Source: an uncultured bacterium (GTDB lineage Bacteria; Bacillota; Clostridia; Peptostreptococcales; Anaerovoracaceae). From it: DNA of 64,000 nt. Under the pieces are notes generated by a model. That model made no database searches and had not been told where the DNA came from. It saw only the letters and a program-made list of their open reading frames with translations. Made by a program: the position numbers and the translations under genes. The stretch is from assembly GCA_905214195.1 (NCBI GenBank), contig CAJMLH010000004.1:9457-73456 (forward strand), in the 5' to 3' direction. Below, piece by piece: positions 24,323 through 32,598 of this stretch. Positions within the stretch are counted from its first letter, which is position 1. Each line of letters begins with the position of its first letter.

Positions 24323-26354
24323 ACTGGTGATTTTCGGAGGCACGGCAGAGGGCCGCATGCTTGCCGAATATTACAAAGACAAAGAGATAGCAGTTACTTT
24401 ATGCGTTGCTACGGAATATGGAGAAAGCCTGATAGAAAAAGGTCAAAATATAACTGTAAGAAGCGGCAGGATGACAGAAATTCAGATTAAAGAATTTTTA
24501 CAAGAACAAGCACCGCAAACAGTTATAGACGCAACTCATCCATATGCGGCAGAGGTTACAGACAATATAAAGAATGCCTGTGAACCTCTTAATCTTGAAT
24601 ATGTAAGAGTAGTAAGAGAAAAGGAATCCGATGTGAATTCGGACTACAGGATTTTTGACAGCATAGATGAAATTGTCAGATATCTCAATACTGTGGAGGG
24701 CAACATTCTTCTTACTACAGGCAGCAAGGAATTGAAATCATATTCCGGTATCAAGGATAGAGAAAACAGAGTGTTTGTAAGAGTATTGCCTCTTGCTTCT
24801 GTGATGAACCATGTGGAAGAACTGGGTTACAAGGGCAGAAATGTTATTTGCATGCAGGGACCGTTTACCGAAGAGGTAAATATCGCCATGATAAAAATGC
24901 TCGATATAAAGTTTCTTGTTACAAAAGATACAGGAATAAGCGGCGGTTTGCCTGAAAAAATCAGTGCAGCGGCCAAAACAGGCACGCAAGTCCTGATATT
25001 AGGTCATCCAAAAGAGCAAGGTTTGACATTAAAGAAATGTAAACAGTACATAAATGACAGATTCTGCCTTAAAGGCATTTGTGAGCCGGAAAATGACGAA
25101 AAAGAAGAAAAAAAGCCAAGAAAAGTTACGATATTGGGAATGGGTATGGGCAGTGAAGAAACCATGACGGTTGCAGCACGAAAAACCATAGAGACTGCGG
25201 ACATTGTAATAGGCGCAGAAAGGCTGCTCCTTTCCGATGCGGTTAAAGGCAAGAAAACTCACAAAGAAATTATTTCCGAAAAAATAGTTGATTTCATACT
25301 TAATCATGATGAATTTGACCATGTAGCGGCAGTGATGTCAGGAGATACGGGCTTTTACAGCGGAGCTTCAAAGCTTAAAAATCTTTTGTTAGAAAAAGAC
25401 GGCATAGAAGTTAAGGTAATACCGGGAATATCTTCTTCAATATATTTTTTGAACAAAATAAATATTCCGTGGCAGGATGTAAGCATGAACAGCGCCCATG
25501 GAAGAGACTGTAATTTTGTTGCGACGGTCAAGAGAAACGAAAAGTCTTTTTTCCTTTTGGGAGGACAGATTAAAGCAGAAAACTTTATAAAAATTCTCAG
25601 CGAAAACGGCCTTGGATATACTGAAATATTTGTAGGTGAGAACCTTTCATATGAAAATGAAAAAATTACTTTCGGGATATGTAAAGATATGCTTGATATG
25701 AAGTTTGAGCCTCTATCGGTTATATTTGTGAGAAACGAGAAAGCAGGAGATTTTGTAGTAACAGCAGGCATTGCCGATGAGGATTTTGTAAGAGGAAAAG
25801 TCCCGATGACGAAAGAAGAGGTAAGAGCGATAACAGTTTCAAAGCTGAGACTTACTGAAAATTCCGTTATATACGATATAGGTGCAGGGACAGGGTCTGT
25901 GGCTCTTGAATGTGCAGTGCAGAGCTATTTGGGGCATGTATTTGCAATAGAAAGAAATGAAGAAGGATGTGCCCTTATAGAGACAAACAAGAAATCCATG
26001 GGGATTTCCAATGTTACAGTAGTAAAAGGAACAGCTCCCGAGGCTATGGAAGAACTGCCCGTACCGACTCATGCGTTTATAGGCGGAAGCAGCGGAAACA
26101 TGAAAGAAATAATCAAGGTGCTGCGAAACAAAAATCCAAATATAAGGATTGTGGTTAATACCGTTACTGTCGAATCTTTTTCAGATGCCGTATATTTGCT
26201 TAATGATGCAGGATATGAGGATATGGATATAGTACAGGTGAACATAGCCAAGAACAAAAGAGCAGGAAGATATAATCTGATGACGGCCAATAATCCTGTA
26301 TGTATTATTTCCTGCGGCGGAAAAACTGCCAAAACCGGAGGAGAATCACAATGA
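24315..26354 (+). CDS. triple fusion: CbiJ/CobK reductase - CbiE - CbiT methyltransferases
   Basis: A 679-residue protein with three cobalamin enzymes. Residues 1 to about 255 are cobalt-precorrin-6A reductase: 'VIFGGTAEGRMLAEYY', 'VIDATHPYAAEVTDNI', 'KDTGISGGLPEK'. Residues about 266-470 are a CbiE C5-methyltransferase: 'TILGMGMGSEETMTVAA', 'VMSGDTGFYSGASKL', 'PGISSSIYFLNKI'. From about 485 is a CbiT C15-methyltransferase/decarboxylase: 'GKVPMTKEEVRAITVSKL' and the SAM motif 'YDIGAGTGSVALEC'. E-T fusions are known as CobL; adding the reductase N-terminally is rarer. A Lys/Glu-rich linker (about 258-266) separates the first two parts. Overlaps cbiH and cbiA. Confidence 0.94.
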   Translation: MNKLVIFGGTAEGRMLAEYYKDKEIAVTLCVATEYGESLIEKGQNITVRSGRMTEIQIKEFLQEQAPQTVIDATHPYAAEVTDNIKNACEPLNLEYVRVVREKESDVNSDYRIFDSIDEIVRYLNTVEGNILLTTGSKELKSYSGIKDRENRVFVRVLPLASVMNHVEELGYKGRNVICMQGPFTEEVNIAMIKMLDIKFLVTKDTGISGGLPEKISAAAKTGTQVLILGHPKEQGLTLKKCKQYINDRFCLKGICEPENDEKEEKKPRKVTILGMGMGSEETMTVAARKTIETADIVIGAERLLLSDAVKGKKTHKEIISEKIVDFILNHDEFDHVAAVMSGDTGFYSGASKLKNLLLEKDGIEVKVIPGISSSIYFLNKINIPWQDVSMNSAHGRDCNFVATVKRNEKSFFLLGGQIKAENFIKILSENGLGYTEIFVGENLSYENEKITFGICKDMLDMKFEPLSVIFVRNEKAGDFVVTAGIADEDFVRGKVPMTKEEVRAITVSKLRLTENSVIYDIGAGTGSVALECAVQSYLGHVFAIERNEEGCALIETNKKSMGISNVTVVKGTAPEAMEELPVPTHAFIGGSSGNMKEIIKVLRNKNPNIRIVVNTVTVESFSDAVYLLNDAGYEDMDIVQVNIAKNKRAGRYNLMTANNPVCIISCGGKTAKTGGESQ

Positions 26355-27736
26355 AAAACAGAGCATTGATGTTTGCAGCCCCGGCCAGCGGAAGCGGTAA
26401 AACACTCATAACTTGCGGTATGCTTAAGCTGCTTAAAAACAGAGGACTTAAACCGGCATCTTTCAAATGCGGACCTGATTATATAGATCCAATGTTTCAC
26501 AAGACAGTGATAGGTGTAGATGCTTCCAATATTGACCTTTTTTTCTGTGACAATAAAACTGCCGCATATTTGTTTAAAGAGAATTCCAAAGGCTTTGATA
26601 TATCAGTTGCAGAAGGTGTCATGGGTTATTATGACGGCATGAGCGTAAATTCCACCGCAGCATCTTCTTATGAGGTAGCAAGGACGCTTGGATTGCCTGT
26701 AATAATGGTGATAAACAGCAGAGGACAAAGTATTTCTTCTCTTGCGGTGCTTAAAGGAATGGCGGAATTTAAAAAAGACAGTAATATAAAAGGGGTTATT
26801 TTCAACAATATGTCCAAGCATGTATATGATGCTTTAAAAAACGAAGTAAAAGAAGTTACAGGCATAGAGCCTCTTGGATATTTACCGAAGTGCAGCGAGC
26901 TTTCAATAGAAAGCCGTCATCTGGGTCTTGTTACGCCTGAAGAGATAGATGACCTCAGCGGCAAGCTTGACAGATTGGCAAAGCTTATGGAAGAGACGAT
27001 TGATATTGAAAAAATACTTGAGATTTCTTATGGCTATGATTTCCCGAGTGCGGAAGAAATCAGCGTTTGCAAGGTACAGGGCAGTCCGAAGATAGCAGTG
27101 GCTCGTGACGAAGCATTTTGCTTTTATTACAGAGACAATCTTTCTCTTTTAAAAAGAATGGGTGCAGAAATAGTGGAATTTTCGCCTATTCATGATGAGA
27201 AACTTCCGGACGGTACAGACGGTGTGATTTTGGGTGGAGGATATCCGGAACTTTATTGCGATGCCTTGTTTTCAAATAAGACTATGACAGAAGATATAAA
27301 GAGAAAACTTGATAATGGAATGCCGTGTATGGCAGAATGTGGCGGGTTCATGTATCTCCACGAAGAAATGGAAGATATGAAAGGTAATGTTTACAAAGCT
27401 GTAGGACATATACAAGGTAAGGCTTTTAAGACAGACAGCCTCAGAAGATTTGGATATATAAATTTAAAATCTAAGATAAATTCAAATCTTGTAAAACAGG
27501 GAGAAACTATCAAGGCTCATGAATTCCATTATTTTGACAGCGATAATTGCGGAAGTGGTTTCAAAGCAGTAAAGCCTGTAACAGGCAGAAGCTGGGAATG
27601 TGTAAATACCGGAGAAAACAGCATAATGGGATTCCCTCATCTGTTCTATTATTCCAATACGAAAATAGCAGAGCGGTTTCTCGAAGCTGCCGTAAAATAC
27701 AGGGAAGGAGACAAAAAAGTATGGCAAAAGCTATAA
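26351..27736 (+). CDS. cbiA: cobyrinate a,c-diamide synthase CbiA
   Basis: ATP- and glutamine-dependent amidation of carboxylates a and c of cobyrinate. 461 residues. The N-terminal dethiobiotin-synthetase-like domain has the P-loop 'AAPASGSGKT' (9-18), 'KCGPDYIDPMFH' and 'VAEGVMGYYDGM'. The C-terminal class-I-like glutaminase has 'ILGGGYPELY' and the nucleophile Cys near residue 330 in 'MAECGGFMYL'. ATG 26351 follows GGAGGAG and overlaps the triple-fusion stop by 4 nt. It overlaps cbiP by 16 nt at its end. Confidence 0.96.
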   Translation: MKNRALMFAAPASGSGKTLITCGMLKLLKNRGLKPASFKCGPDYIDPMFHKTVIGVDASNIDLFFCDNKTAAYLFKENSKGFDISVAEGVMGYYDGMSVNSTAASSYEVARTLGLPVIMVINSRGQSISSLAVLKGMAEFKKDSNIKGVIFNNMSKHVYDALKNEVKEVTGIEPLGYLPKCSELSIESRHLGLVTPEEIDDLSGKLDRLAKLMEETIDIEKILEISYGYDFPSAEEISVCKVQGSPKIAVARDEAFCFYYRDNLSLLKRMGAEIVEFSPIHDEKLPDGTDGVILGGGYPELYCDALFSNKTMTEDIKRKLDNGMPCMAECGGFMYLHEEMEDMKGNVYKAVGHIQGKAFKTDSLRRFGYINLKSKINSNLVKQGETIKAHEFHYFDSDNCGSGFKAVKPVTGRSWECVNTGENSIMGFPHLFYYSNTKIAERFLEAAVKYREGDKKVWQKL

Positions 27737-29235
27737 TGATACAGGGAACTATGTCAAATGCAGGCAAAAGTCTTATAGCAGGAGGTCTTTGCCGAATATT
27801 CGCACAGGACGGATATAAGGTTGCTCCTTTTAAATCGCAGAACATGGCTCTTAATTCATTTATTACAGAAGACGGACTTGAAATGGGAAGAGCACAGGTT
27901 ATGCAGGCTGAGGCAGCAGGAATAAAACCATCTGTACTTATGAACCCTATACTGCTCAAGCCTACCAACGATACAGGCTCTCAAATAATAGTCATGGGCG
28001 AGGTAGGGGGCAATATGAGTGCAAAAGAGTATTTTGAATACAAAAAAACTCTAAGACCTAAGGTGGAGCAGGCATATGAAGAACTTTCGTCAAAGTATGA
28101 CATAATAGTTATAGAGGGAGCAGGAAGCCCCGCCGAGATAAATCTCAAAGACGAGGATATAGTTAACATGGGAATGGCAAAACTGGCAAAAGCACCTGTC
28201 CTTTTGGTCGGCGATGTAGACAGGGGCGGAGTGTTTGCACAGCTTTACGGTACTGTTAAACTCCTTGATGAAGATGAAAGAAACATGATAAAGGGAATTA
28301 TAATAAACAAGTTCAGAGGTGACAAAACTATTTTAGAACCGGGAGTGAGGAAAATTGAAGAATTGCTTGATATACCGTCTGTGGGAATTGCTCCGTATGC
28401 TGATGTTGATATAGATGATGAGGACAGCCTCAGCGAGCGGCTTACAGATAATAAAGCAAGCCTTATAGATATAGCAGTTATACGACTTCCGAGACTTTCC
28501 AATTTTACTGATTTTAATGTGTTTGAGCGTTTTGACGGAGTATCTGTAAGATATGTATCGAAAGTAAGTCAGCTTAAAAATCCGGACATGATAATTATTC
28601 CGGGAACGAAAAATACCATGGCAGACCTTGAGTGGATGAGGCAAAACGGCCTTGAGGCTTCAGTAATAAAACATGCTTCATCAGGTAAGCCGGTATTTGG
28701 TATATGCGGAGGGTATCAGATGCTCGGAACGCAAATAGAAGACCCTTTCGGTGTTGAAGAGGGAGGAAGTATCAGCGGTATGAATCTTCTTCCCATAAAA
28801 ACGATTTTTCATGAGGAAAAGCACAGGACAAGAGTTAAGGGGAAGATAAGCAGCTCTTTGAAAGGCAGTGTTTTTGCAGAACTTGACGGTATGAGCATAG
28901 AGGGATATGAAATACATATGGGAGAGACTTCTTCACTTGACGAGGGGCTTTCACGCATGTGCAGTATAAAGGCTTTTGAAGCAGATGAATATATTCTTGA
29001 CGGCTACCATAAAGACAATGTATTTGGAACATATGTCCATGGAATATTTGAAACACCGGAGATAGCGGAAACTATAGTAAAAAGTCTTGCAGAGAAAAAA
29101 GGCGTTGATGCAGGATGTATAGGCAAACTTTCTGCCGCAGAATATAAAGAAATGCAGTACGACAAGTTGGCGGACATTCTTAGAGAAAATCTTGACATGG
29201 ATAAGATTTATGAAATATTGGAGGCCGGAATATGA
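27721..29235 (+). CDS. cbiP: cobyric acid synthase CbiP
   Basis: Amidates the b, d, e and g side chains of adenosylcobyrinate diamide. 504 residues. N-terminal ATPase: 'MIQGTMSNAGKS' (P-loop, 6-17), 'PFKSQNMALNSF' and 'EGAGSPAEINLKD'. C-terminal glutaminase: 'GTKNTMADLEWM', nucleophile Cys about 329 in 'GICGGYQMLG', and 'GTYVHGIFE' with the catalytic His. ATG 27721 gives the correct family N-terminus; the frame extends 58 codons upstream inside cbiA, without support. GGAAGGA lies about 10 nt before the start. Ends overlapping cbiC (ATGA). Confidence 0.96.
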   Translation: MAKAIMIQGTMSNAGKSLIAGGLCRIFAQDGYKVAPFKSQNMALNSFITEDGLEMGRAQVMQAEAAGIKPSVLMNPILLKPTNDTGSQIIVMGEVGGNMSAKEYFEYKKTLRPKVEQAYEELSSKYDIIVIEGAGSPAEINLKDEDIVNMGMAKLAKAPVLLVGDVDRGGVFAQLYGTVKLLDEDERNMIKGIIINKFRGDKTILEPGVRKIEELLDIPSVGIAPYADVDIDDEDSLSERLTDNKASLIDIAVIRLPRLSNFTDFNVFERFDGVSVRYVSKVSQLKNPDMIIIPGTKNTMADLEWMRQNGLEASVIKHASSGKPVFGICGGYQMLGTQIEDPFGVEEGGSISGMNLLPIKTIFHEEKHRTRVKGKISSSLKGSVFAELDGMSIEGYEIHMGETSSLDEGLSRMCSIKAFEADEYILDGYHKDNVFGTYVHGIFETPEIAETIVKSLAEKKGVDAGCIGKLSAAEYKEMQYDKLADILRENLDMDKIYEILEAGI

Positions 29236-29888
29236 AAGAGATAATGAAAATATCTCCTGCTGAGATTGAAAAGAAAAGCTTTGAAATCATAACGGAAGAG
29301 CTTGGAAACAGACAGTTAGATCCCCAAAAGGAGCCTGTTATAAAAAGAGTTATTCATACAACTGCGGATTTTGAATATGCAGACAGCTTATATTTTTCAC
29401 CGGAAGTCATTGAAAAAGCAAAGGACGCTTTATCCAAAGGAGCAATTATAGTTACAGATACCAAGATGGCGATGGCAGGTATAAATAAAAAGGTAGTTGC
29501 AGGGCTTGGAGGAAGAGTAGAATGTTTTATTGCAGACGATGATGTCGCAAAGGCTGCAAAAACAAGCGGAAGTACAAGAGCCGCCGCATCTGTTGATAAA
29601 GCGGCAAAACTCTGCAAGGAAGAGGGACTGAGACTTGTATACGCTGTTGGAAATGCGCCCACAGCTCTTATAAGGCTGAGAGAATTGATGGATGAGGGAA
29701 AGATAGCTCCGGAGCTTATTGTCGGCGTACCTGTAGGCTTTGTCAATGTGGTTCAGTCAAAGGAGCTTATAATAGAATCGGGGTGCAGCTGTATTGTTGC
29801 AAGAGGAAGAAAGGGCGGAAGCAATGTTGCTGCCTGCATAATCAACGCTCTTTTGTATGAAATAGATAAAAGCAGAGGGGAAAAGTAA
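29232..29888 (+). CDS. cbiC: cobalt-precorrin-8 methylmutase CbiC
   Basis: Moves the methyl group from C11 to C12 to give cobyrinate. 218 residues. Evidence: 'IEKKSFEIITEELG', the catalytic His in 'KRVIHTTADFEYADSL', 'ITDTKMAMAGI'-like 'VTDTKMAMAGINKK', 'AVGNAPTAL', 'VGVPVGFVNVVQSKE' and the terminal 'GRKGGSNVAACIINALL'. It is the last gene of the operon. The 60 nt after it lead into the promoter of the second riboswitch with no clear terminator. Cobaltochelatase (CbiK/X), adenosyltransferase and CobU/S/T are not in this window and must be elsewhere or absent. Confidence 0.97.
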   Translation: MKEIMKISPAEIEKKSFEIITEELGNRQLDPQKEPVIKRVIHTTADFEYADSLYFSPEVIEKAKDALSKGAIIVTDTKMAMAGINKKVVAGLGGRVECFIADDDVAKAAKTSGSTRAAASVDKAAKLCKEEGLRLVYAVGNAPTALIRLRELMDEGKIAPELIVGVPVGFVNVVQSKELIIESGCSCIVARGRKGGSNVAACIINALLYEIDKSRGEK

Positions 29889-29950
29889 CTTGGGCAAGGC
29901 AGCATATAACAAGTTAAGTAGGCAGAGAACTTCAATTTCCCAAAACGATA

Positions 29951-29979
29951 TTGACAAAGAAATTTTAGTAGGATAAGAT
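29951..29979 (+). promoter_or_regulatory. promoter of riboswitch 2 / corrinoid uptake operon
   Basis: TTGACA (29951-29956), 17-bp spacer, TAAGAT (29974-29979), about 20 nt before the aptamer. Confidence 0.7.
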
Positions 29980-29999
29980 ATATATAATTTGATAATATG

Positions 30000-30190
30000 A
30001 ACACAGGTCATCTCGGAAGCCGGTGAAATGCCGGCACTGTGTCTCAGCAACCGTGATATCTGCTAAGGAACAGGTCTGACAGCCTCAGACTGGCCACTGG
30101 AGCATTTTGCACCGGGAAGGCGTCCCAATATGCTAAAGGATTAAGTCGGTAGACCTGATTTGTGTTTGATTTACGGTCTTCTGAGATTAG
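30000..30190 (+). ncRNA. cobalamin riboswitch 2
   Basis: Closing helices AACACA (30000-30005) / TGTGTT (30161-30166) and GGTC (30006-30009) / GACC (30152-30155) enclose the conserved blocks GGAAGCCGGTGAAATGCC, CTGTGTCTCAGCAACCGT, GCCACTG, CCGGGAAGG and AAGTCGGTAGACC. CTTCTGAGAT (30178-30187) follows. It can pair with ATCTCGGAAG inside the aptamer (30010-30019) or with an identical copy in the terminator (30284-30293). It controls the surface-protein/transporter operon. Confidence 0.95.
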
Positions 30191-30279
30191 ACGGGTGATT
30201 TATAAAAGATATTTAGGATAACTTAATTCTTGATAATTGCAAAGGATTTGAGGATTTTAAGTTTTCTGTATCTGAATTT

Positions 30280-30307
30280 AAACATCTCGGAAGCGAGATG
30301 TTTTTTT
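30280..30307 (+). terminator. riboswitch 2 expression-platform terminator
   Basis: AAACATCTC (30280-30288) / GAGATGTTT (30295-30303), GGAAGC loop, T7 at 30301-30307. The 5' arm plus loop is an exact 12-base copy (CATCTCGGAAGC) of 30009-30020 in the aptamer. Confidence 0.9.
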
Positions 30308-30367
30308 ATTGCTTTGTTTCAGATGTACTTAAAGAGCAGAATGTATACAAAACAAAAGGAGAAAAAA

Positions 30368-31465
30368 ATGAGAAAGACAGGGAAAAAATTATTGACTGTA
30401 TTACTTGCGCTTACCATGGTTTTATGTGTAGGCACATCAGCATTTGCAAGCGTTGACACGATTTCTGACGGCGAATATAAGGCAGAAATGGCTACCGGTG
30501 AAAAGATGTTCAAAGTTGTTGATTGTAAGCTTACTGTGAAAGACGGCAAGGCACAGGCAGAAATTCTGCTGAGCGGAAGCAGTTACTATGCATTGGTTCC
30601 GGGAACAGAAGAGGAGGCTCTTGCCGACTACAATGCTAAGGATGAAAGTAAATGGATAAAACCGGACGGAGAAAGAGAATACATAACTCAAAACGGTGAA
30701 ACTAAAACAGGCAGAGTATATACAATACCTGTTGAATCATTTGACAAGCCTATTCACCTCGTTTCTGTTTCGGAAAAATATTATAATCAGGGAAATACAG
30801 AGAAGATGTTCTATCCAAGGACTCTTATCCTTGAAGGGAAATACGACATTAAAGCCGATACGGGTGAAAAGATGTTTAAAGTTGTAAATTGCAGTCTCAG
30901 TGTAAAAGACGGCAAATTAAGTGCAGAAGTTCTTCTGAGCAGTACAGGGTATTACGCACTGTTTATAGGCACCAAGGAAGAAGCGGCAGCATCCTATGAA
31001 GCTAAAGACGAAAGCAAGTGGATAAAGCCGAGCGGAGAAAAAGAATACATAAGTGAAAGCGGTGAAACTAAAACAGGCAGAGTGTATACAATACCCCTTG
31101 AATCCATTGATAATACTGTTGAGCTTATTTCCGTTTCAGAAAAGTATTATAATCAGGGAAATATAGAGAAGATGTTTTATGAGCGCAGCATTACGATGGT
31201 TGAAGATACGATGAAAGCAATATCACTTGATTTGATACCTGTTTCAGATGAAAATACAGGAAACACAGGAACAGAAAATCAGGGAAATAATAATGACGGA
31301 CAAAATAATCAGACCGGCGGCAGTGAAAACAACACAAATACAGATAAGGCAGATGCTTTAGTACCTGAGACCGGTGATAATTCCAATTTCGCTTCATCAT
31401 TTTCACTTATGGTGGCAGCGGCTGTTTTGTCAGCAGTATTTATGAAAAAAAGAAAAAATGCTTAA
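30368..31465 (+). CDS. cell-wall-anchored surface protein with two repeated ligand-binding-like domains
   Basis: 365 residues. Signal peptide 1-28 (cleavage after 'TSAFA'). Two domains at about 34-155 and 157-277 are near-copies, sharing 'TGEKMFKVV.C', 'KDESKWIKP', 'GETKTGRVYTIP' and 'VSEKYYNQGN'. A Gly/Asn-rich linker follows, then the sorting signal VPETG (332-336), a membrane helix and a 'KKRKN' tail. Each domain carries C-x-L-x-V-K-D-G-K with Cys at 53 and 175; the next protein has the same motif. It is behind a cobalamin riboswitch and in front of a BtuF-like transporter, so surface capture of corrinoid is inferred. It recalls NEAT haem proteins in architecture, but no YxxxY haem motif is clear. 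ATG 30368 follows AAAAGGAG. Confidence 0.8.
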   Translation: MRKTGKKLLTVLLALTMVLCVGTSAFASVDTISDGEYKAEMATGEKMFKVVDCKLTVKDGKAQAEILLSGSSYYALVPGTEEEALADYNAKDESKWIKPDGEREYITQNGETKTGRVYTIPVESFDKPIHLVSVSEKYYNQGNTEKMFYPRTLILEGKYDIKADTGEKMFKVVNCSLSVKDGKLSAEVLLSSTGYYALFIGTKEEAAASYEAKDESKWIKPSGEKEYISESGETKTGRVYTIPLESIDNTVELISVSEKYYNQGNIEKMFYERSITMVEDTMKAISLDLIPVSDENTGNTGTENQGNNNDGQNNQTGGSENNTNTDKADALVPETGDNSNFASSFSLMVAAAVLSAVFMKKRKNA

Positions 31466-31486
31466 GGTTTTGTCAGGGGAAACATT

Positions 31487-32581
31487 ATGAAAAAGATAAT
31501 CGCATGTTTGCTATCATTGATTATGATTTTCGGAACTACAGCCGCAGTATATGCGGCTGTTCCTGCCGACGGCAGTTATTCTGTTTCGGTAAGCCTTGAG
31601 GGAGGAACAGGAAGAGTAAAGATAAAATCTCCTTGCTCGCTGACGGTTAGAGACGGCAAGATGACTGCCAAAGTTGTATGGGGCAGCTCCAATTATACAT
31701 GGATGAAAGTAGGAGGGGTTACATATAACAACGAGAACAGCGGAGGAAATTCCACTTTTACAATACCTGTTTCATCATTGGACTCACCGATAAGTGTAAG
31801 TGCAGAGACAACGGCAATGAGTGAACCTCATGTAATAGATTATGTTCTTACTTTCAGTTCCGCAGGTGTTGATATGAAAGGTGAAAGCACTGAGAATAAC
31901 TCTTCGGGAAGTGTTTCGTCTCAAACCCAGTCCGGTAATAAAAACGATGGCGGCAATCAACCATCAGCAGACAGTAATGAGGACGATAAGAGTTCTGAAG
32001 AAACAGAACAAGAAAGAGAATACTCAAACTCAATCTCAGTTATAAATACAATGAGCAGAGCAACAAGCGTAAGTGCGGAAATGCTCTCAGACTTTAAAGG
32101 AAAAACGATGCATCTTGTAACATCGGCAGGAAGTGTGGATTTTGATGAAGAGGCACTTTCTTACATAGCCGGGAACGCTACCGGAAGTATAACTTTGACT
32201 ATGAGTGATGTTACCGAAAAATACAAGGATGAAAAATATAACCTTGCAGTGGAGCTTTCACTTAAAGATGAAGAAGAAAATAAGCTATTTACATCGGCGG
32301 GAGTCGGCAAAGCAACAGTTTCACTGAATTATGAAAAAGAAGTGAAAAATAAAAAAAATGTGAAAGTATATAAGCTCACCGATGACGGAAAGGAACAGGT
32401 AGAGTCATCCTACAGCGAAAAAACAGGCACTGTAACATTTGAAACAGACAGCTTTGCAACATATGCAGTTTGTGAAAAGGCAGGAACGGCTACAAAGGTA
32501 ATTGCAGTATCAGCAGTAGTATTGACAATCGTTGCTGTATGTATAACTGCAGCAGTTAAGAAGAAAAAGAAAAAGTCGTAG
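31487..32581 (+). CDS. membrane-anchored surface protein sharing the corrinoid-locus domain
   Basis: 364 residues. Signal peptide about 1-23 ('TTAAVYAA'). Domain 1 (about 27-128) starts 'ADGSYSVSVSLEGGTG' and contains 'KSPCSLTVRDGKMTAKVVW' with Cys50, the same motif as in the upstream protein, then 'ETTAMSEPHVIDYVLTF'. A Ser/Asn/Gln-rich linker (about 130-175) follows. Domain 2 (about 180-335) contains 'VYKLTDDGKEQVESSY' and 'TVTFETDSFATYAV', a module frequent in clostridial surface proteins. The C-terminus is a membrane helix (337-358) with a Lys-rich end but no LPxTG motif. It would thus sit at the membrane, below the wall-anchored partner, and could pass ligand to the lipoprotein. Ligand not proven. 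Confidence 0.78.
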   Translation: MKKIIACLLSLIMIFGTTAAVYAAVPADGSYSVSVSLEGGTGRVKIKSPCSLTVRDGKMTAKVVWGSSNYTWMKVGGVTYNNENSGGNSTFTIPVSSLDSPISVSAETTAMSEPHVIDYVLTFSSAGVDMKGESTENNSSGSVSSQTQSGNKNDGGNQPSADSNEDDKSSEETEQEREYSNSISVINTMSRATSVSAEMLSDFKGKTMHLVTSAGSVDFDEEALSYIAGNATGSITLTMSDVTEKYKDEKYNLAVELSLKDEEENKLFTSAGVGKATVSLNYEKEVKNKKNVKVYKLTDDGKEQVESSYSEKTGTVTFETDSFATYAVCEKAGTATKVIAVSAVVLTIVAVCITAAVKKKKKKS

Positions 32582-32598
32582 AAAGTACGGAAAATGTT

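Noticed and set aside
30368..31465. Assignment of the surface protein as a haem NEAT protein
   Set aside because: Architecture is similar, but the YxxxY haem motif is not clear and the operon is under a cobalamin riboswitch, so the name was not used.
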